A DNA stretch of 64,000 bases from Toxoplasma gondii ME49 (Eukaryota > Apicomplexa > Conoidasida > Eucoccidiorida > Sarcocystidae). Position numbers and translations under genes: made by a program. The stretch covers positions 2,283,033-2,347,032 of the forward strand of contig NC_031469.1 in NCBI RefSeq assembly GCF_000006565.2, written 5' to 3'. The notes under the pieces are model-generated. The model made no database searches, was not told where the DNA came from, and worked only from the letters and a program-made list of their open reading frames with translations. How positions within the stretch are numbered: position 1 is the stretch's first letter; every line of letters starts with the position of its first letter. Shown here in pieces: positions 36,341 through 46,051 of this stretch.

Positions 36341-36724
36341 GTATGCGTAGGAATTGTGGGGAGACGTGTGAGGCAGCTCGGAAGTCTCGCGGACATTGCA
36401 GGGGGTGCTGGCCGTTTTTCGACCCGGTGCAGTATGGCAATTCGCGTCGGTGCTCATTGCGAGGCGCCGGAAGGTAGCATAGAGGAACCCGGATAGGTGA
36501 GGTACTTGGAATTCCGTGGCCTTCTGACGGGGTGCTTTGGCGTTTGAGCGCATCTGAATGTGCGGTGGGCTCCAATAGCCTGAGGCGAATTCGGGCGACA
36601 TTGCAACGCCAGCAAGGATTATGTCGCCTCGCGCTATTTCAGATCTATCTGGGTGTGGCGATCAGGGAGGAACCGTCGTTTCCTTGTCTTTACTGCATGC
36701 CCAGATCGAGCAGGTAGGTAGTGA
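36341..36724. repeat. Repeat E, copy 2
   Basis: Second copy of 34720-35105. It ends at CAG-ATCGAGCAG-GTAGGTAGTGAGG. The same 9-mer occurs at 28871 in repeat P, in unrelated flanks. Confidence 0.9.
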
Positions 36725-37364
36725 GGATCATTGGCTGTCGGAATACTGAGTTGGGATTGTTGCGAGTGCGGAGACAGACGACACGATACAAATGGTGCCA
36801 ACATTTTGATGCGTCACATTTCTTTCGTGCTGGATGCGACTACTCAAATTATTTCAGATGACAAGAGTAAGAATATCCCGGCATTATCCGTGGCTTTGCA
36901 CGGTAGTCTGCAGAGATACCGTGACACACCCCGCGTCTCCATTTTTATGGGGGAAGTCAGCACGGACTGCCAGGGACGTCACATATATCGTGAGGCCCCG
37001 AATAGAAACATGAAGAACTGTACAAATCTGAACGAGAGGTCGGCCACGCTGAACAGCTTCCTGGTATGTCGAATGATAGGCAGTGTTCCTCTGCACAATA
37101 CTCGCCCCACCAGTGGAATTCTACACTGCCTCGAACATGGACATTCTTTGACATGTCCAATGAGTTCGCCTTAGTTTCCGGCGATATGTCAGCGTGTCGC
37201 AATACACTGCATGCGACTCAACCTCCTATACTTCGTTTCCACGGGGTCTGCATTCCAGTAGACGTTTTCGTGGCTTGGAAGTGCCAGCCTTGCGTCTGCG
37301 TCCTAAATGCGTCTTGCCTGGTGATGAAATGTTTGCAATGAGGGTTTCTGATGGTGATGTGGGA
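36725..37364 (+). other. Possible upstream exon of the next family fragment
   Basis: A frame open from 36731 to 37174 includes NIPALSVALHG...RVSIFMGEV, a hydrophobic-alternating pattern similar in kind to the C-terminal blocks of neighbouring fragments. No ATG or splice sites could be fixed. Confidence 0.2.
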
Positions 37365-37658
37365 GAAACACCTTGTCCCGTGGAGGACAAGAGTGACCGG
37401 CTGAGTCTTGATCCGGCCAGACTATATTGTGTTCCGCTTCCAAGGGAAGTGGAAAATTGCGCTTCCCCGGCACATTTGCAGTGTGCGTTGATTCGTCTTG
37501 TTGCTCGTGACGATACTGCACAATGGGGATTTCTTTCTGTCTTCCTTCGTGCTCCTGAAGAGCAGGATTGGTTGCGAGGGAAGTGATCCTCTGTATTTGG
37601 TCACTCGTCCCGTTTGGCCATTTGTGGTGTGACTTCTCAGGCTGTGAGCCAGTATTAG
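37365..37658 (+). pseudogene. Family member with premature stop (copy P1)
   Basis: The frame reads TPCPVEDK...DPARLYC...QCALIRLVARDD...FLSVFLRAPEEQDW and stops at a TGA (37584-37586). The aligned codon in copy P2 (36105-36107) is CGA. Beyond the TGA the same frame resumes homology (VFGHSSRLAICG...SQAV) to a TAG at 37656. A CGA-to-TGA change would explain this. Alternatively the product really ends there in this copy. Confidence 0.38.
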
Positions 37659-38170
37659 CGGGTCGGTGGCACTTGTGACGGGACTGCGTCGTTGAGCAGA
37701 CGGCGACTCGGAGGCATCCTTCATGATAGCAGGAAGATTGGATTGTTCAAAATGTCGTTAGCTCCATTTTGCTGCTTCTTGATGTAAGCAGCCACAAGTG
37801 GTTTCATTTGCAGGCGGCGGAACCAGGTATGTGGAAGTAGTGTGACGGAGAGGCATCAATTAATGAATATGTCTCTTTACCATTTGTCTATGTATATCCG
37901 GTTCAGTATGTTTGTATTACGGCGTTTTCGCGTCAGATGAACGCCCGAGCTCTGGAATCGGGTAATGGGTGGAGACTTGGCAGCCTGCGTGTCGATGTCA
38001 TACCATGCACACTGCCGTGAATATCTTTATGAGGACCAAAATCATAGGCAGCAATGACGGGGCTCTGGAATTCTCACAAGGCTTAACTGTTTGACGACCA
38101 TTTCAGGCCAACGTCGATCTGCTCAATCTGTTGTCCCGTATGGCTCATTCGATTTGGGGTTCAGGCACAG
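37659..38170. other. Spacer
   Basis: No gene or repeat supported. A pyrimidine-containing run ends in GGGGTTCAG at 38162-38170, followed by the splice-pair element. Confidence 0.4.
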
Positions 38171-38395
38171 GCGGTAGGTGGACAATTTTGGTGTTTGGTT
38201 GAAGTGTCTGTTCGTCTACGGGATGCTTGGCATGTATGCAAACGCTACAGCGGGGTGGATTCAATTCGCGTGTGTTGTGGGAAATCAGGAATAGTCCGAC
38301 CCGGGTGTCGCGATGCCAGCGCTGATAATGCATTCGGTTTCGTTCCTTGGAATGGAAGCTGGGGGTCCCGGGTGATACCGGAGTTATCAAAGTAG
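38171..38395 (+). CDS. Candidate exon, 74 codons and stop
   Basis: Opens immediately after CAG at 38168-38170 and reads AVGGQFWCLVEVSVRLRDAW...VCCGKSG...GFVPWNGSWGS to a TAG. It has alternating hydrophobic strands (FWCLVEVSV) like the other family fragments. If the GTAGG at 38180 is used as a donor, only the first 9 nt (GCACAGGCG counted from 38171 upstream variant, or GCGGTAGGT) would be exonic and this ORF would be intronic. The two readings exclude each other. Confidence 0.25.
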   Translation, partial: AVGGQFWCLVEVSVRLRDAWHVCKRYSGVDSIRVCCGKSGIVRPGCRDASADNAFGFVPWNGSWGSRVIPELSK

Positions 38396-38444
38396 CGCAT
38401 TCATCCTGAGGATCCCTAGCGGTCCTTTGTGGGATGTCTTCCAG

Positions 38445-38453
38445 CTCAGCGTA
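38445..38453 (+). other. Putative 9-nt micro-exon
   Basis: GGATGTCTTCCAG, then CTCAGCGTA, then GTAGGT. Confidence 0.33.
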
Positions 38454-39883
38454 GTAGGTCCTCGTGCGACTTTCGCTGTAGATGAAGCTGGTGAATGGGG
38501 ATTGGCAGCCCTGTTGTCACCGACGAGTTGCAGTGATGGGAATAGGATGTCCTCGAATACGTCAGGCGAAACACTCGATCGAGGTGGTGAGGCTCTTGTT
38601 CATGTGGGACAGGTCAAAAACATGAATGGAGTGGTGAACAGTTATGGCTAAATGTCATTTCGAGTATCTGTTACGCAAGTCGGCACAAGGGGCATAATTG
38701 CCCTCTCGTGTCGGTCCCGTCGTGAAGCAAGTGAACGCGCGCCTGGATAATCGGTTCAGAATGGCCCCCATAACAGTGTTGGAATTGTTTTTTTATATTC
38801 CCCTTTGCCCAAACGTGATTCCCTCGTGCATTGTCAAGTGTACCCTTCAGTTGCTGTCTCGGCCCTTTAGACGGAATGCGTAGAGATCCGGGAGCCACCC
38901 GCTGGTTCGTGTCCTGTTGACCCCGCCTGGACACATGCTGTTTCCCAGGTAGATCTCCTTTACTGCGAGCTCACCGTGTTCCATCACGCATTGGAATGGC
39001 AGCAGCGTAGCAGGCCGCAGTGTCAGTCTACGGTGGGTCACTTGGAGCGGATAGTTCTTGATTTTCTGCCGACGATGGAGATGGTGACCAGATTCTCTGA
39101 AAGAATCGTCCCTCGGCTGTGTGCTATTGTGCTGCTCGACACAGTTGGTTTCGGATTGAGACGACGCTGCGAGAATGGTTGTCGAGCTGTTTCCATTTTG
39201 CTGTAGAGCACGATTCGTGTTGTATAGGAGAGCACATGGCTTCCCAGACAGTCCGTGTATGTTGAGATGTCGACGGCCATCAGTGAATGAGGGCGCAGTT
39301 GGAGGATATGTGGAATGATTGATCGGAAGACATCAAGAGCTCAACCAGTAGTTCGACGCGTAGTGTATAGTGTCCGGGAGAATCATATACGTTCGTCTGT
39401 GTCGGCATCTTCATGATGACGTTGACTGTCGGGCATTCTCGAGGGCTGCGGAGGTCGTGGTTGATCTCGGCAAACTTGCCGGCCAGAGCCAAACACTTTG
39501 ATAGGCGATGGCGATACTTCGTGCAGTAGTATATGTAGAGATGTGCGGACGTGTGAGTCGACCGGGCTGCTGAAGTAAACACGAAGAACCGCGCATAAAT
39601 TAGCTGTCCAATAGCATGTCAAGACCTCCCAACGCACTCTGTTCGACGACCTGTTACTGCGTGAAGCAGCGGAACTGAGCAACCGATTAATATGTGGGCA
39701 CCCTGTCCCGTATCTATCAATCTGACTCTTGCTCAACGCAGTGGCATACGCGTCCCGCTGGAGCATCCTAGAAAGGCTCGAAGCGACGGCGCTCCGACGC
39801 CGGCAACGCCTGACTCTGGTCACTTGCCCAGTGCACATCGGGGGAACCCAGCACCGCCTCTACTAACTCTGCTACGTGTCTAG

Positions 39884-39892
39884 GAGGCGCCA
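39884..39892 (+). other. Putative 9-nt micro-exon
   Basis: TACTAAC branch consensus, then TCTGCTACGTGTCTAG, then GAGGCGCCA, then GTAGGC. Confidence 0.42.
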
Positions 39893-39929
39893 GTAGGCAC
39901 TATTGAGTTTGGCGTGATATGCTGATGGA

Positions 39930-40244
39930 ATGTTTATCGATGGCAGGTCCTACGATGGAAATGGGAATACACATTGGGTTCAAATTATGGCCAAGCCGGG
40001 GGGCCTTCAGACACCAACAACGCGTAACTGGTGGGTGAGTAGTCGAGCCCGCATCGTCGGCCGACATGGTGGCCCCTACGTACTCTGTGTTCTGCGCGTA
40101 CAGGAGTTGCCAGTAGGTAGTGCTGAGACATGTTGCGAGGAGTTAGCGCGAGGAAATTCTGTACGAGCGTTGCGACAGGTGTGCGAGCTGGGCCGTGGAA
40201 TCGGGAGGCGTAATCACGTAGCATGTATGCATGTTGTGGCGTAG
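39930..40244 (+). CDS. Hypothetical protein, 104 codons (weak)
   Basis: True ATG; the product starts MFIDGRSYDGNGNTHW and includes a strand-like segment PYVLCVLRV before QELPVGSAETCC. The frame runs through a CAG-GAGTTGCCA-GTAGG element at 40101-40117. If that is a splice pair, residues after QELP are intronic. No homologue recognised. Confidence 0.2.
   Translation: MFIDGRSYDGNGNTHWVQIMAKPGGLQTPTTRNWWVSSRARIVGRHGGPYVLCVLRVQELPVGSAETCCEELARGNSVRALRQVCELGRGIGRRNHVACMHVVA
40104..40112 (+). other. Putative 9-nt micro-exon
   Basis: CTCTGTGTTCTGCGCGTACAG, then GAGTTGCCA, then GTAGGTAGTGC. The 9-mer differs from that at 39884 at only two positions. Confidence 0.38.
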
Positions 40245-41012
40245 ACTGGGAATTGGGCTACGAAGGGGTCGGGATACAGACAGTCTACTCAGTTTGGGTG
40301 GCAGGGCTGCGCGATTGGCGGGCACGTCTGTGGTCGTGCCACTGAGACATGCCTACATTTTACGTCTGTTGGCCTCACGACAATTGATTTCATTAGCCGA
40401 AGAAAGGAGTACGCTTTTGTCACGGGAGTTTCAACGGTAGTCCTTTGAAGTATGGGACGTCAAAGAGGGTGGCATCTTCATGTGGGGGTTTCGTGTTTGG
40501 TCGAGGCCCTCGGCGGCGCATTTCCGCAATGTCACCTATTTACCATCCTTGTTGAGGACAGCACTTCTAGACATGCCGCAGAGCATGCGTGTTCTGCGAA
40601 CAGCTCACGACTCCTGTTCGCCCGGAAAAGCAACCGATGTTGCTGGGTACTGCTAGAATTCAGCCCTTTACTATTTATTTATGGTGGTTTATGGCGTCGT
40701 CAAAGACCAGAATGCTTTTTGTGGGATATGGAGGAATGCACTGGGCAGAACCCTCACGATGATAGAGACACACTCAGCCGCGTCATTTCTGCAGGAGGAT
40801 ATGAGTGATGAGGGCAACATCTTGTGGAATTGTTCGTCTAGCTGCTGCGCGACTGTGCAACACAGCTTTCTTTGCATTTCTTGTCCGAGTGCCGTTACGG
40901 ATTTTTTCAGCCACCACCAGTACGCAAATGTCACGTTCTGTCCGGTTATCCCCTTTAGACGGTTTGCTCTGAGCCGGGTGCGGTAATGTAACTCGGCGCC
41001 ATTTGGTAGCTG
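40245..41012 (+). other. Spacer with one candidate ORF
   Basis: An ATG ORF at 40681-40986 (101 codons, starting MVVYGVVKDQNAF) ends in a strand-like block (ANVTFCPVIPFRRF). Similar hydrophobic-alternating ends occur at 46000 and 61440. No other support. Confidence 0.2.
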
Positions 41013-42681
41013 ATGGACGACAGCGACGCCCGCAGGATACAGTGGCTAGTCTCAGCAATTCATGTTGTAAAGAGAATTGCGGCGGATCATAGCACGACTA
41101 TTGCCGAAGACGTTTATGTTAGTCAATCTGTTCCTTGCAGAGGCATCAAGCCGTGGTGGTCCACGAAGTGTCCACATTGCCACGCGTGTGCACGGATTCA
41201 CGGTGCGTGTTCTGATGGAATGTCGCGCCGCCTTCAGGACAGCGTTGAAGGGGCTTCCCGCGTGTGAATCAAAAGAAATGGGTGGGAATGTCGCTTCTGT
41301 TTCGCACACGTTGGATGCTTCTGTCGGGTATGTTGTGTTGACGGTCCTTTCAATCTGCTGAATAGGAAGGACCGACATATGGGGGGCAGGCGTCGTTGCG
41401 AACCAGCTGCCTCAGGTTCAGCCTTATACCTTTTCGCATTTTGCGCGTCAGTGCGTATTCATCCTGGCGAAGGATGCACGTGGGATGTTGTTTTCCTTGG
41501 GGCGCTTGGTGGTGGACGGACTGCTACAGGACCCCCATGCTGTGAGCTGTAATTGCCTGGAATACTCCTCTCCAGTTGTCCTGACATTCCCGTTTATATG
41601 AGAAAATGAGAGGCCTCGTCCTAGCAGAGTCATCGAGCCATACTGGGCCACAAAGCTGTATGCGAGCTTCCGGTCAATGTTTTTCTGTTTATCAGCCTTC
41701 GTTGCTCCTGAGTGTGCTTTTCTGTTTCGTTGCGTTCCCATTCTCGTGGCAGGGTCCCGCTGAGGCGAGAATGCCCTACGCATCGGGATACCAGTCGTGT
41801 TCCGTTGGCGTGAGGGATCCCCATGCATGAAAACCCGTTACGCAAGGTCCGAGAATCTTTTGGAAGGATGCGGCAGTTCAACGGACTGTGTGAGGTTGAT
41901 GTTTGCTCGTTTTTTGGGATTATAGGCGTGGCAGCGAATTGAGGTCGGAGGGCATAAAGGTCCCACAAGGATGACTGGCATGTCTGCCTGCTCACGAGAT
42001 GCTTCACGCGCAACATCCCGTGCCTGCCGCGATGCCAATCACGTTCTCAATTAGGTGACGAGGGTAGGCAGGTGTTACGACATATATGGAGGACATGCTC
42101 AGACAGGTTAAGGAGACTGCACGAGCACATCATGCCCGAGGGTGCGTATCGTGTCGGATTGACAACGTCCACAGCAGGCACACATGATTCCACCCAGCAC
42201 GTGTCCGAATTGAGAGATCGTGTGAAGGACCTTGGCGTCCATGCTGGTAATGTGCGACGACAGGAAGCTCGTCAGCGGAGAATAAACGTAACGCAAGCGT
42301 CCACACAGCCTCATCTATGTTGGATGTTCATTCCTATCTGACAAGATCGTGGATTTCGTTTGTTGCATTCTGCTGTAGTCGTGCGCTGGGACATGGATGC
42401 TGTATCGGTGTCGTACCTGGGCGCCACGAGCCACCTGCTTGTCTGTGGTGGTTTACGATGTTGCACTAATGCGTTTGAATTCTGTCCGGTTACAGCATTC
42501 CTGTAGAGGAGGACTGTGGTTCGTCGGCTGGACGAATGTCGATGGTCTCATACAGGTGTGTCGGGCGTTTGCCTTAGACACGGATGAAGGTGTCCGTTCG
42601 CGTGGATTTCCCCCGTCGTCTTCATGTGGTCCCTTGATAGTTACACTTGTTACGGTCCACTGCACCCCGGCAGCATTTTAG
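41013..42681 (+). pseudogene. Distant, broken member of family B (B0)
   Basis: Three blocks in order. (1) 41013-41361 includes CPHCHACARI and then CRAAFRTALK; both blocks recur near 47180-47290 (PHCHACTQI, CRAVFK). (2) About 42140-42460 aligns with the family B exon. FHPARVRIERSCEGPWRPCW differs from the B1-B3 copies almost only at third codon positions, and so does the following RNASVHTASS block. It has an in-frame TGA just upstream (42186), a TAA after CW and a 2-nt frameshift near 42340. (3) 42496-42681 matches the last exon (GWTNV against GWTYV) after a branch-like CACTAAT and TTACAG. The pattern of constraint followed by lesions marks it as an old pseudogene of a formerly translated gene. 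Confidence 0.5.
42055..42063 (+). other. Putative 9-nt micro-exon (B0)
   Basis: CACGTTCTCAATTAG, then GTGACGAGG, then GTAGGC. It occupies the position equivalent to the 9-mers at the start of the B1-B3 exons. Confidence 0.35.
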
Positions 42682-43508
42682 CAATCAGGTTGCACAGGAA
42701 CCGGTCAGCCTTGAACTTCGTTTTCCAACCCAATTGCAGGTATATCTCGTGGAGTGTTCCGATAATTCGTGATTGATGCCAGCAGGCCCCAAACTGCCAA
42801 CTAGCAAATAGAATAGTATCCTTCGCCTGATGTCCAGTGACCTGTGCAGCGAAGACGTTTATGTTAGTCAATCTGTTCCTTGACTGAGGATGCAGATTGC
42901 TGCATTAGATTGCAACAGCCCTCTCCCGCACGGGAGGACTGAAGGATGTTACCGGAGCATGATATTTGCTAGCTGCGTCTTCTTCGTCGGAATGACAAAT
43001 GCTCTTGTGAGGGCGTGTGCAGAGGAATTGGGAAGGCGTATTATGGGAAACAATGCGGCTGTTTCACGAAGGGCAATCACACCTCCACGATCAGTTTTGA
43101 TTTTGGCACAATCATGCGAAGGACTCAATCGGGGACAGGACCTACAGCCTAGGGCAACACCAAGTGTCTCGTCGACACCACGAAGGGATAAGCGCTTTTG
43201 TTGCTTTATCTGCTCCGCAGGGTATCACTACAGGTTTCTCTCTCCCCTTTCATTTTCCTATTCCCGTTGCAGGCTGACCTGGTAGGTGTTCACCCCGTGT
43301 CACCAAACGGGGTCACGCGAGCCCAGTTCGTTGTCGCCGTGATAGACTGCCCATGTCGGACCCTCCAGGGGGCGGGTGTTATGTGAGGGCAGCTGGGAAT
43401 AAACTGCATCAGCATCGGATCCGGCTGCCGCGGATGCGACGGGGACAACGAGATGCTGCACATAATGGTCAAGCGAGGCCTTCACTAGTCGACCTACATC
43501 GTGTCACG
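42682..43508. other. Spacer with element duplicates
   Basis: 42847-42882 repeats 41096-41130 (GAAGACGTTTATGTTAGTC...). A strong acceptor-like run (CTCTCTCCCCTTTC...GTTGCAG) precedes GCTGACCTG-GTAGG at 43273. The frame beyond it (VGVHPVSPNGVT...QFVVAVIDCPC) stays open to TGA at 43384 and may be a terminal exon. Confidence 0.35.
43273..43281 (+). other. Putative 9-nt micro-exon
   Basis: A long pyrimidine run (CTCTCTCCCCTTTCATTTTC...) ends in GTTGCAG, then GCTGACCTG, then GTAGGT. Confidence 0.42.
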
Positions 43509-45620
43509 ATGTTCGTCAGCTGCTGAGTGTACGCGCTTGCCGGGCCGTTTTCACCGATGACGATTGACATTGATGGATGGACAACTGCAGAGAGGTCCTG
43601 TCGTTGGCTGCATCTTGTGTGTGGTCGAGGATGCTGACAGCAGCAACACAGCAGCACCTGATGTCTCGGATCACGTGTTGGGGTTGGGAGTGCACGGAGG
43701 AGGGATTTACCCGAGACGTCGTTTTGCCGTTTGCTGCCTCAACTGGACCGCCCTCTCGGTGTTTGTGGGGGGACACAGGATGGTCGTCGCGCCATGAGGT
43801 CCGTGACCTCCGATGGTTTCCAGCTGCGTAGGGAGTGGCGGTTCTTCTGCTGGTGTAGTCCCTGACCCTCTGGCGTGAACTCCGTGTCTAGAAGGTTCGC
43901 AAGAAGTCTAGTCGTAGAAAGGTTCTGTTGTTTCGTACACCTTAATTTGGCTTGGGAGTTAGCGCTGCTTGTATGGGGGCTGACATATATGGAGACCGCA
44001 ATGGAAGTCGGTGGAAGGGGAGCAGCTGTGTGCGCGGAGGAGTCACGCTAGCAACGTTTTCATCCCAGCATCCACATTCATGGTCTGCGTTTACGAGCGC
44101 CTCGGAATTCTTCAGCTTGTTCGAGTATGGTTTGACAACCTGGTTGTTGTGGAACGCTTCGAATGAGCGGGCGGGATAGATAGTCGGTGTCATGTGACGA
44201 ATCTTGCATTGAGTTCTTTGCCTTCGGTCGGCGACGTCGAGGGCGCCCTCCCATGGTGACACATGCCTTTTGTGCGAGTCGCGAGAGGTGGTGTGAAGTG
44301 TCTTGTTACTTCGTGTCGTATACTACGACGAACCGCACGACGCAGACTGGTAGTAGAGGCGGAGGCGCACTGCGTTGCAGTGACCTAGCGAGATGAGATG
44401 CGCCTCTCCGCCGCGAGGAGCTGGCGAGTGCTTGTCCGCTGTCATTCCCGCCGGACTGTGTTCATTGTTTTGCTCGTGTTGAAGGTTTGTCCCTACCTTG
44501 TCAGGGGACCGAGCTCGTAGGCTATCTGCAATCGGATCCTGTTCCTATCCCCTGTGTGCCTTGACTGGATCGTTGTATGGGTCCGCTCGTGTATCGCCCG
44601 CGGGTCGAAAAGACGGTGGTTTAGTTGCGAAGTGTGGGGCGTTGGCATGAGGCAGGCTGTGGAGGCGGGATGCTAAACGCACTCGGAGTGCAGTCGCCTG
44701 CTGTGTGAGTTCGGAAATTGGTACGAACTTCTAGCATTGCCTCCTTCGAAGACGGAAACACGTAGAATCCACTCCTCGACTTTGTTTAGAGACATTCGGA
44801 CCCCGGCATCTCTTTGTCGCCCTTAAGGTCCCAAGATATTCTTTGTACGCTTACGACGGTAAGCAGAAGAGTAAAAGGGTACTAGGACAGTTATGCGTGT
44901 ATCAGGCTTGATTACAAGTTGCTTTAGCACTATTTATTTTCCCAATGGATTGAAACCGCCTTTATTGACATCAGCCTCGAGTTGTACGCAAGCGTCCCGT
45001 CATGCTCAATGGCGTTTTTCAGGCAGCTGGAGCCGACGCCGACGAAAAAGCATATGCTGGGCTGCACTTCGCGCCTGATCACGGATGCTGACTGCTGGCA
45101 GGGTTTCGGTGTGTTGGCAGTGCTTTCACTCTGCAGAATAGGAAGGACTGGCAATTGAGCAGGCGTGGCTCCGGGAAAAATAGCCTTCAAATTCAACTCC
45201 ATTTTTTTCGTCTTTGTTCTTCCACTACTTTTTCCAGGAGGCCGGAGTACGCACGCCGCATGGTCGTTTTCATCCAGGTGCTTCTGATGGGTCGAGCGCT
45301 GCAGGGACGTCCTAGCTATGGCCCTCCATCGTGTCTGGTCGTGGACGTCCCCGGCAGTTATTTGCAATTCCACCCGACACGCGTTCGAATTGAAAACTCG
45401 TGTGAAGGACCTTGGCGCCCGTGTTGGAAAAGTACTAGGGGGGCCTCGTTCTGGCGGAGTCAACGTGACGCAACGGTCACCACAGCATCATCTAGGATGG
45501 ATCTTCCTTCCCGTCTCTCCTCAGATCGTGCATTTCGGTTGTATTCTCTACTCGAGCGTACGGGCACCGGTTCTGGGTCGGTTTCGTACCGGGGCGCCAC
45601 TTGCGTTCTGCATGCTTTCC
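43509..45620. repeat. Mosaic repeat, copy 1
   Basis: Modules in order: delta (43509-43942), epsilon (43943-44340), zeta (44341-44925) and the family B segment to 45620. The same modules recur in different combinations at 47820-50378, 53815-57650, 57634-59244 and 62576-64000, at about 97-99% identity. Confidence 0.9.
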
Positions 45621-45709
45621 ATCTGTTTTGGCGCTCGATCTCTGTCGATGTGTTGCCAAGCATCGGCTTCGTTGTACGTGTCATTGAGGCGCGTGATTCC
45701 CATGCATAA
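44930..45709 (+). CDS. Family B member B1 (partial model)
   Basis: The main exon is proposed at 45238-45709, after CTACTTTTTCCAG. Its frame reads RPEYARRMVVFIQVLL, GPPSCLVVDVPG, FHPTRVRIENSCEGPWRPCW, ATVTTASSRMD, DRAFRLYSL, then SVSYRGATCVL to TAA. Comparison with the distant copy at 42140-42460 shows third-position-biased change in this frame and register, supporting past or present translation. Entry phase (one base, then codons) matches B2, B3, and the exons at 16998 and 61344. The terminal exon seen in B2/B3 is degenerate here (stops within the equivalent of GALCDGWTYV), so the end differs. An upstream block (44970-45090) may be a further exon. No signal peptide was located. Function unknown. 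Confidence 0.42.
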
Positions 45710-45848
45710 GGAGCGTGATGCGACAGGTGGAACCATGTTGTTGGATTAATACGCGTGCCTTGGGTCTTTGGCGTAGTCATTGGTGCAGGTGTCGAGTCGC
45801 GTGCTTTTCGCCGGGCGTTTTCCGGTGTCCTGCTGGTACATTTGTCAG

Positions 45849-46051
45849 GGTCGTCAGCAGCGCGGCGGTATTTTCTCATTCAGTTTGGAGAATTACGGAT
45901 TAACGTTTATCATTCTTCGACCCATATAATTGTACGTACATATCGTGGAGTGATCCAACAGTTCCTGGTTGCCTTTCAGGGGGCAATTGGGGAGCCCGTG
46001 GGTGGTCACTTCGTGACTGTGACATTTGCATTTCAGCTTGCCGCGGATTGA
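45849..46051 (+). CDS. Candidate terminal exon
   Basis: Follows CTGGTACATTTGTCAG. It reads SSAARRYFLIQFGELRINVYH, ...IIVRTYRG..., then GHFVTVTFAFQLAAD and TGA. The RYFL start and hydrophobic-alternating end resemble the fragments at 27817, 37365 and 61344. It may be the 3' exon of a family member whose upstream part is B1 or lost. Confidence 0.25.

Larger units (their letters stand above)
38396..39929. other. Single-copy segment
   Basis: Two splice-pair elements: TTCCAG-CTCAGCGTA-GTAGG (38439) and CTAG-GAGGCGCCA-GTAGG (39880). The second has TACTAAC 23 nt upstream, the canonical branch-point heptamer. Short ORFs only. Confidence 0.4.

Noticed and set aside
25690..36730. A conserved peptide motif VGS(E) at many sites
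   Set aside because: GTAGGTAGTGA translates to VGSE in one frame only at some sites, upstream frames disagree, and GTACG/GTATG/GTGAGC variants break it. The donor-site reading explains the constant bases better.
1985..42510. CAG-N7-GTAAG near 1996 and CAG-N7-GTAGAG near 42496 as further micro-exons
   Set aside because: Seven nucleotides do not keep frame; the second coincides with the start of a conserved terminal exon. They are kept apart from the main series.
43860..43950. TTTCCAG-CTGC-GTAGGGAG near 43816 and its copies in module delta as a splice pair
   Set aside because: The spacing is four nucleotides, identical in all copies with no cassette variation, so it does not fit the series.
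44110..44180. Frameshift between epsilon copies as gene inactivation
   Set aside because: The difference is not a simple indel: a whole 9-mer and the donor bases are exchanged at 58502. It is treated as cassette variation instead.
44930..45463. Minus-strand 177-codon ORF conserved at 56560-57093
   Set aside because: Shares the register of the plus-strand family B frame, so it stays open with it. Comparison with the distant copy at 42140 puts silent changes at plus-strand third positions.
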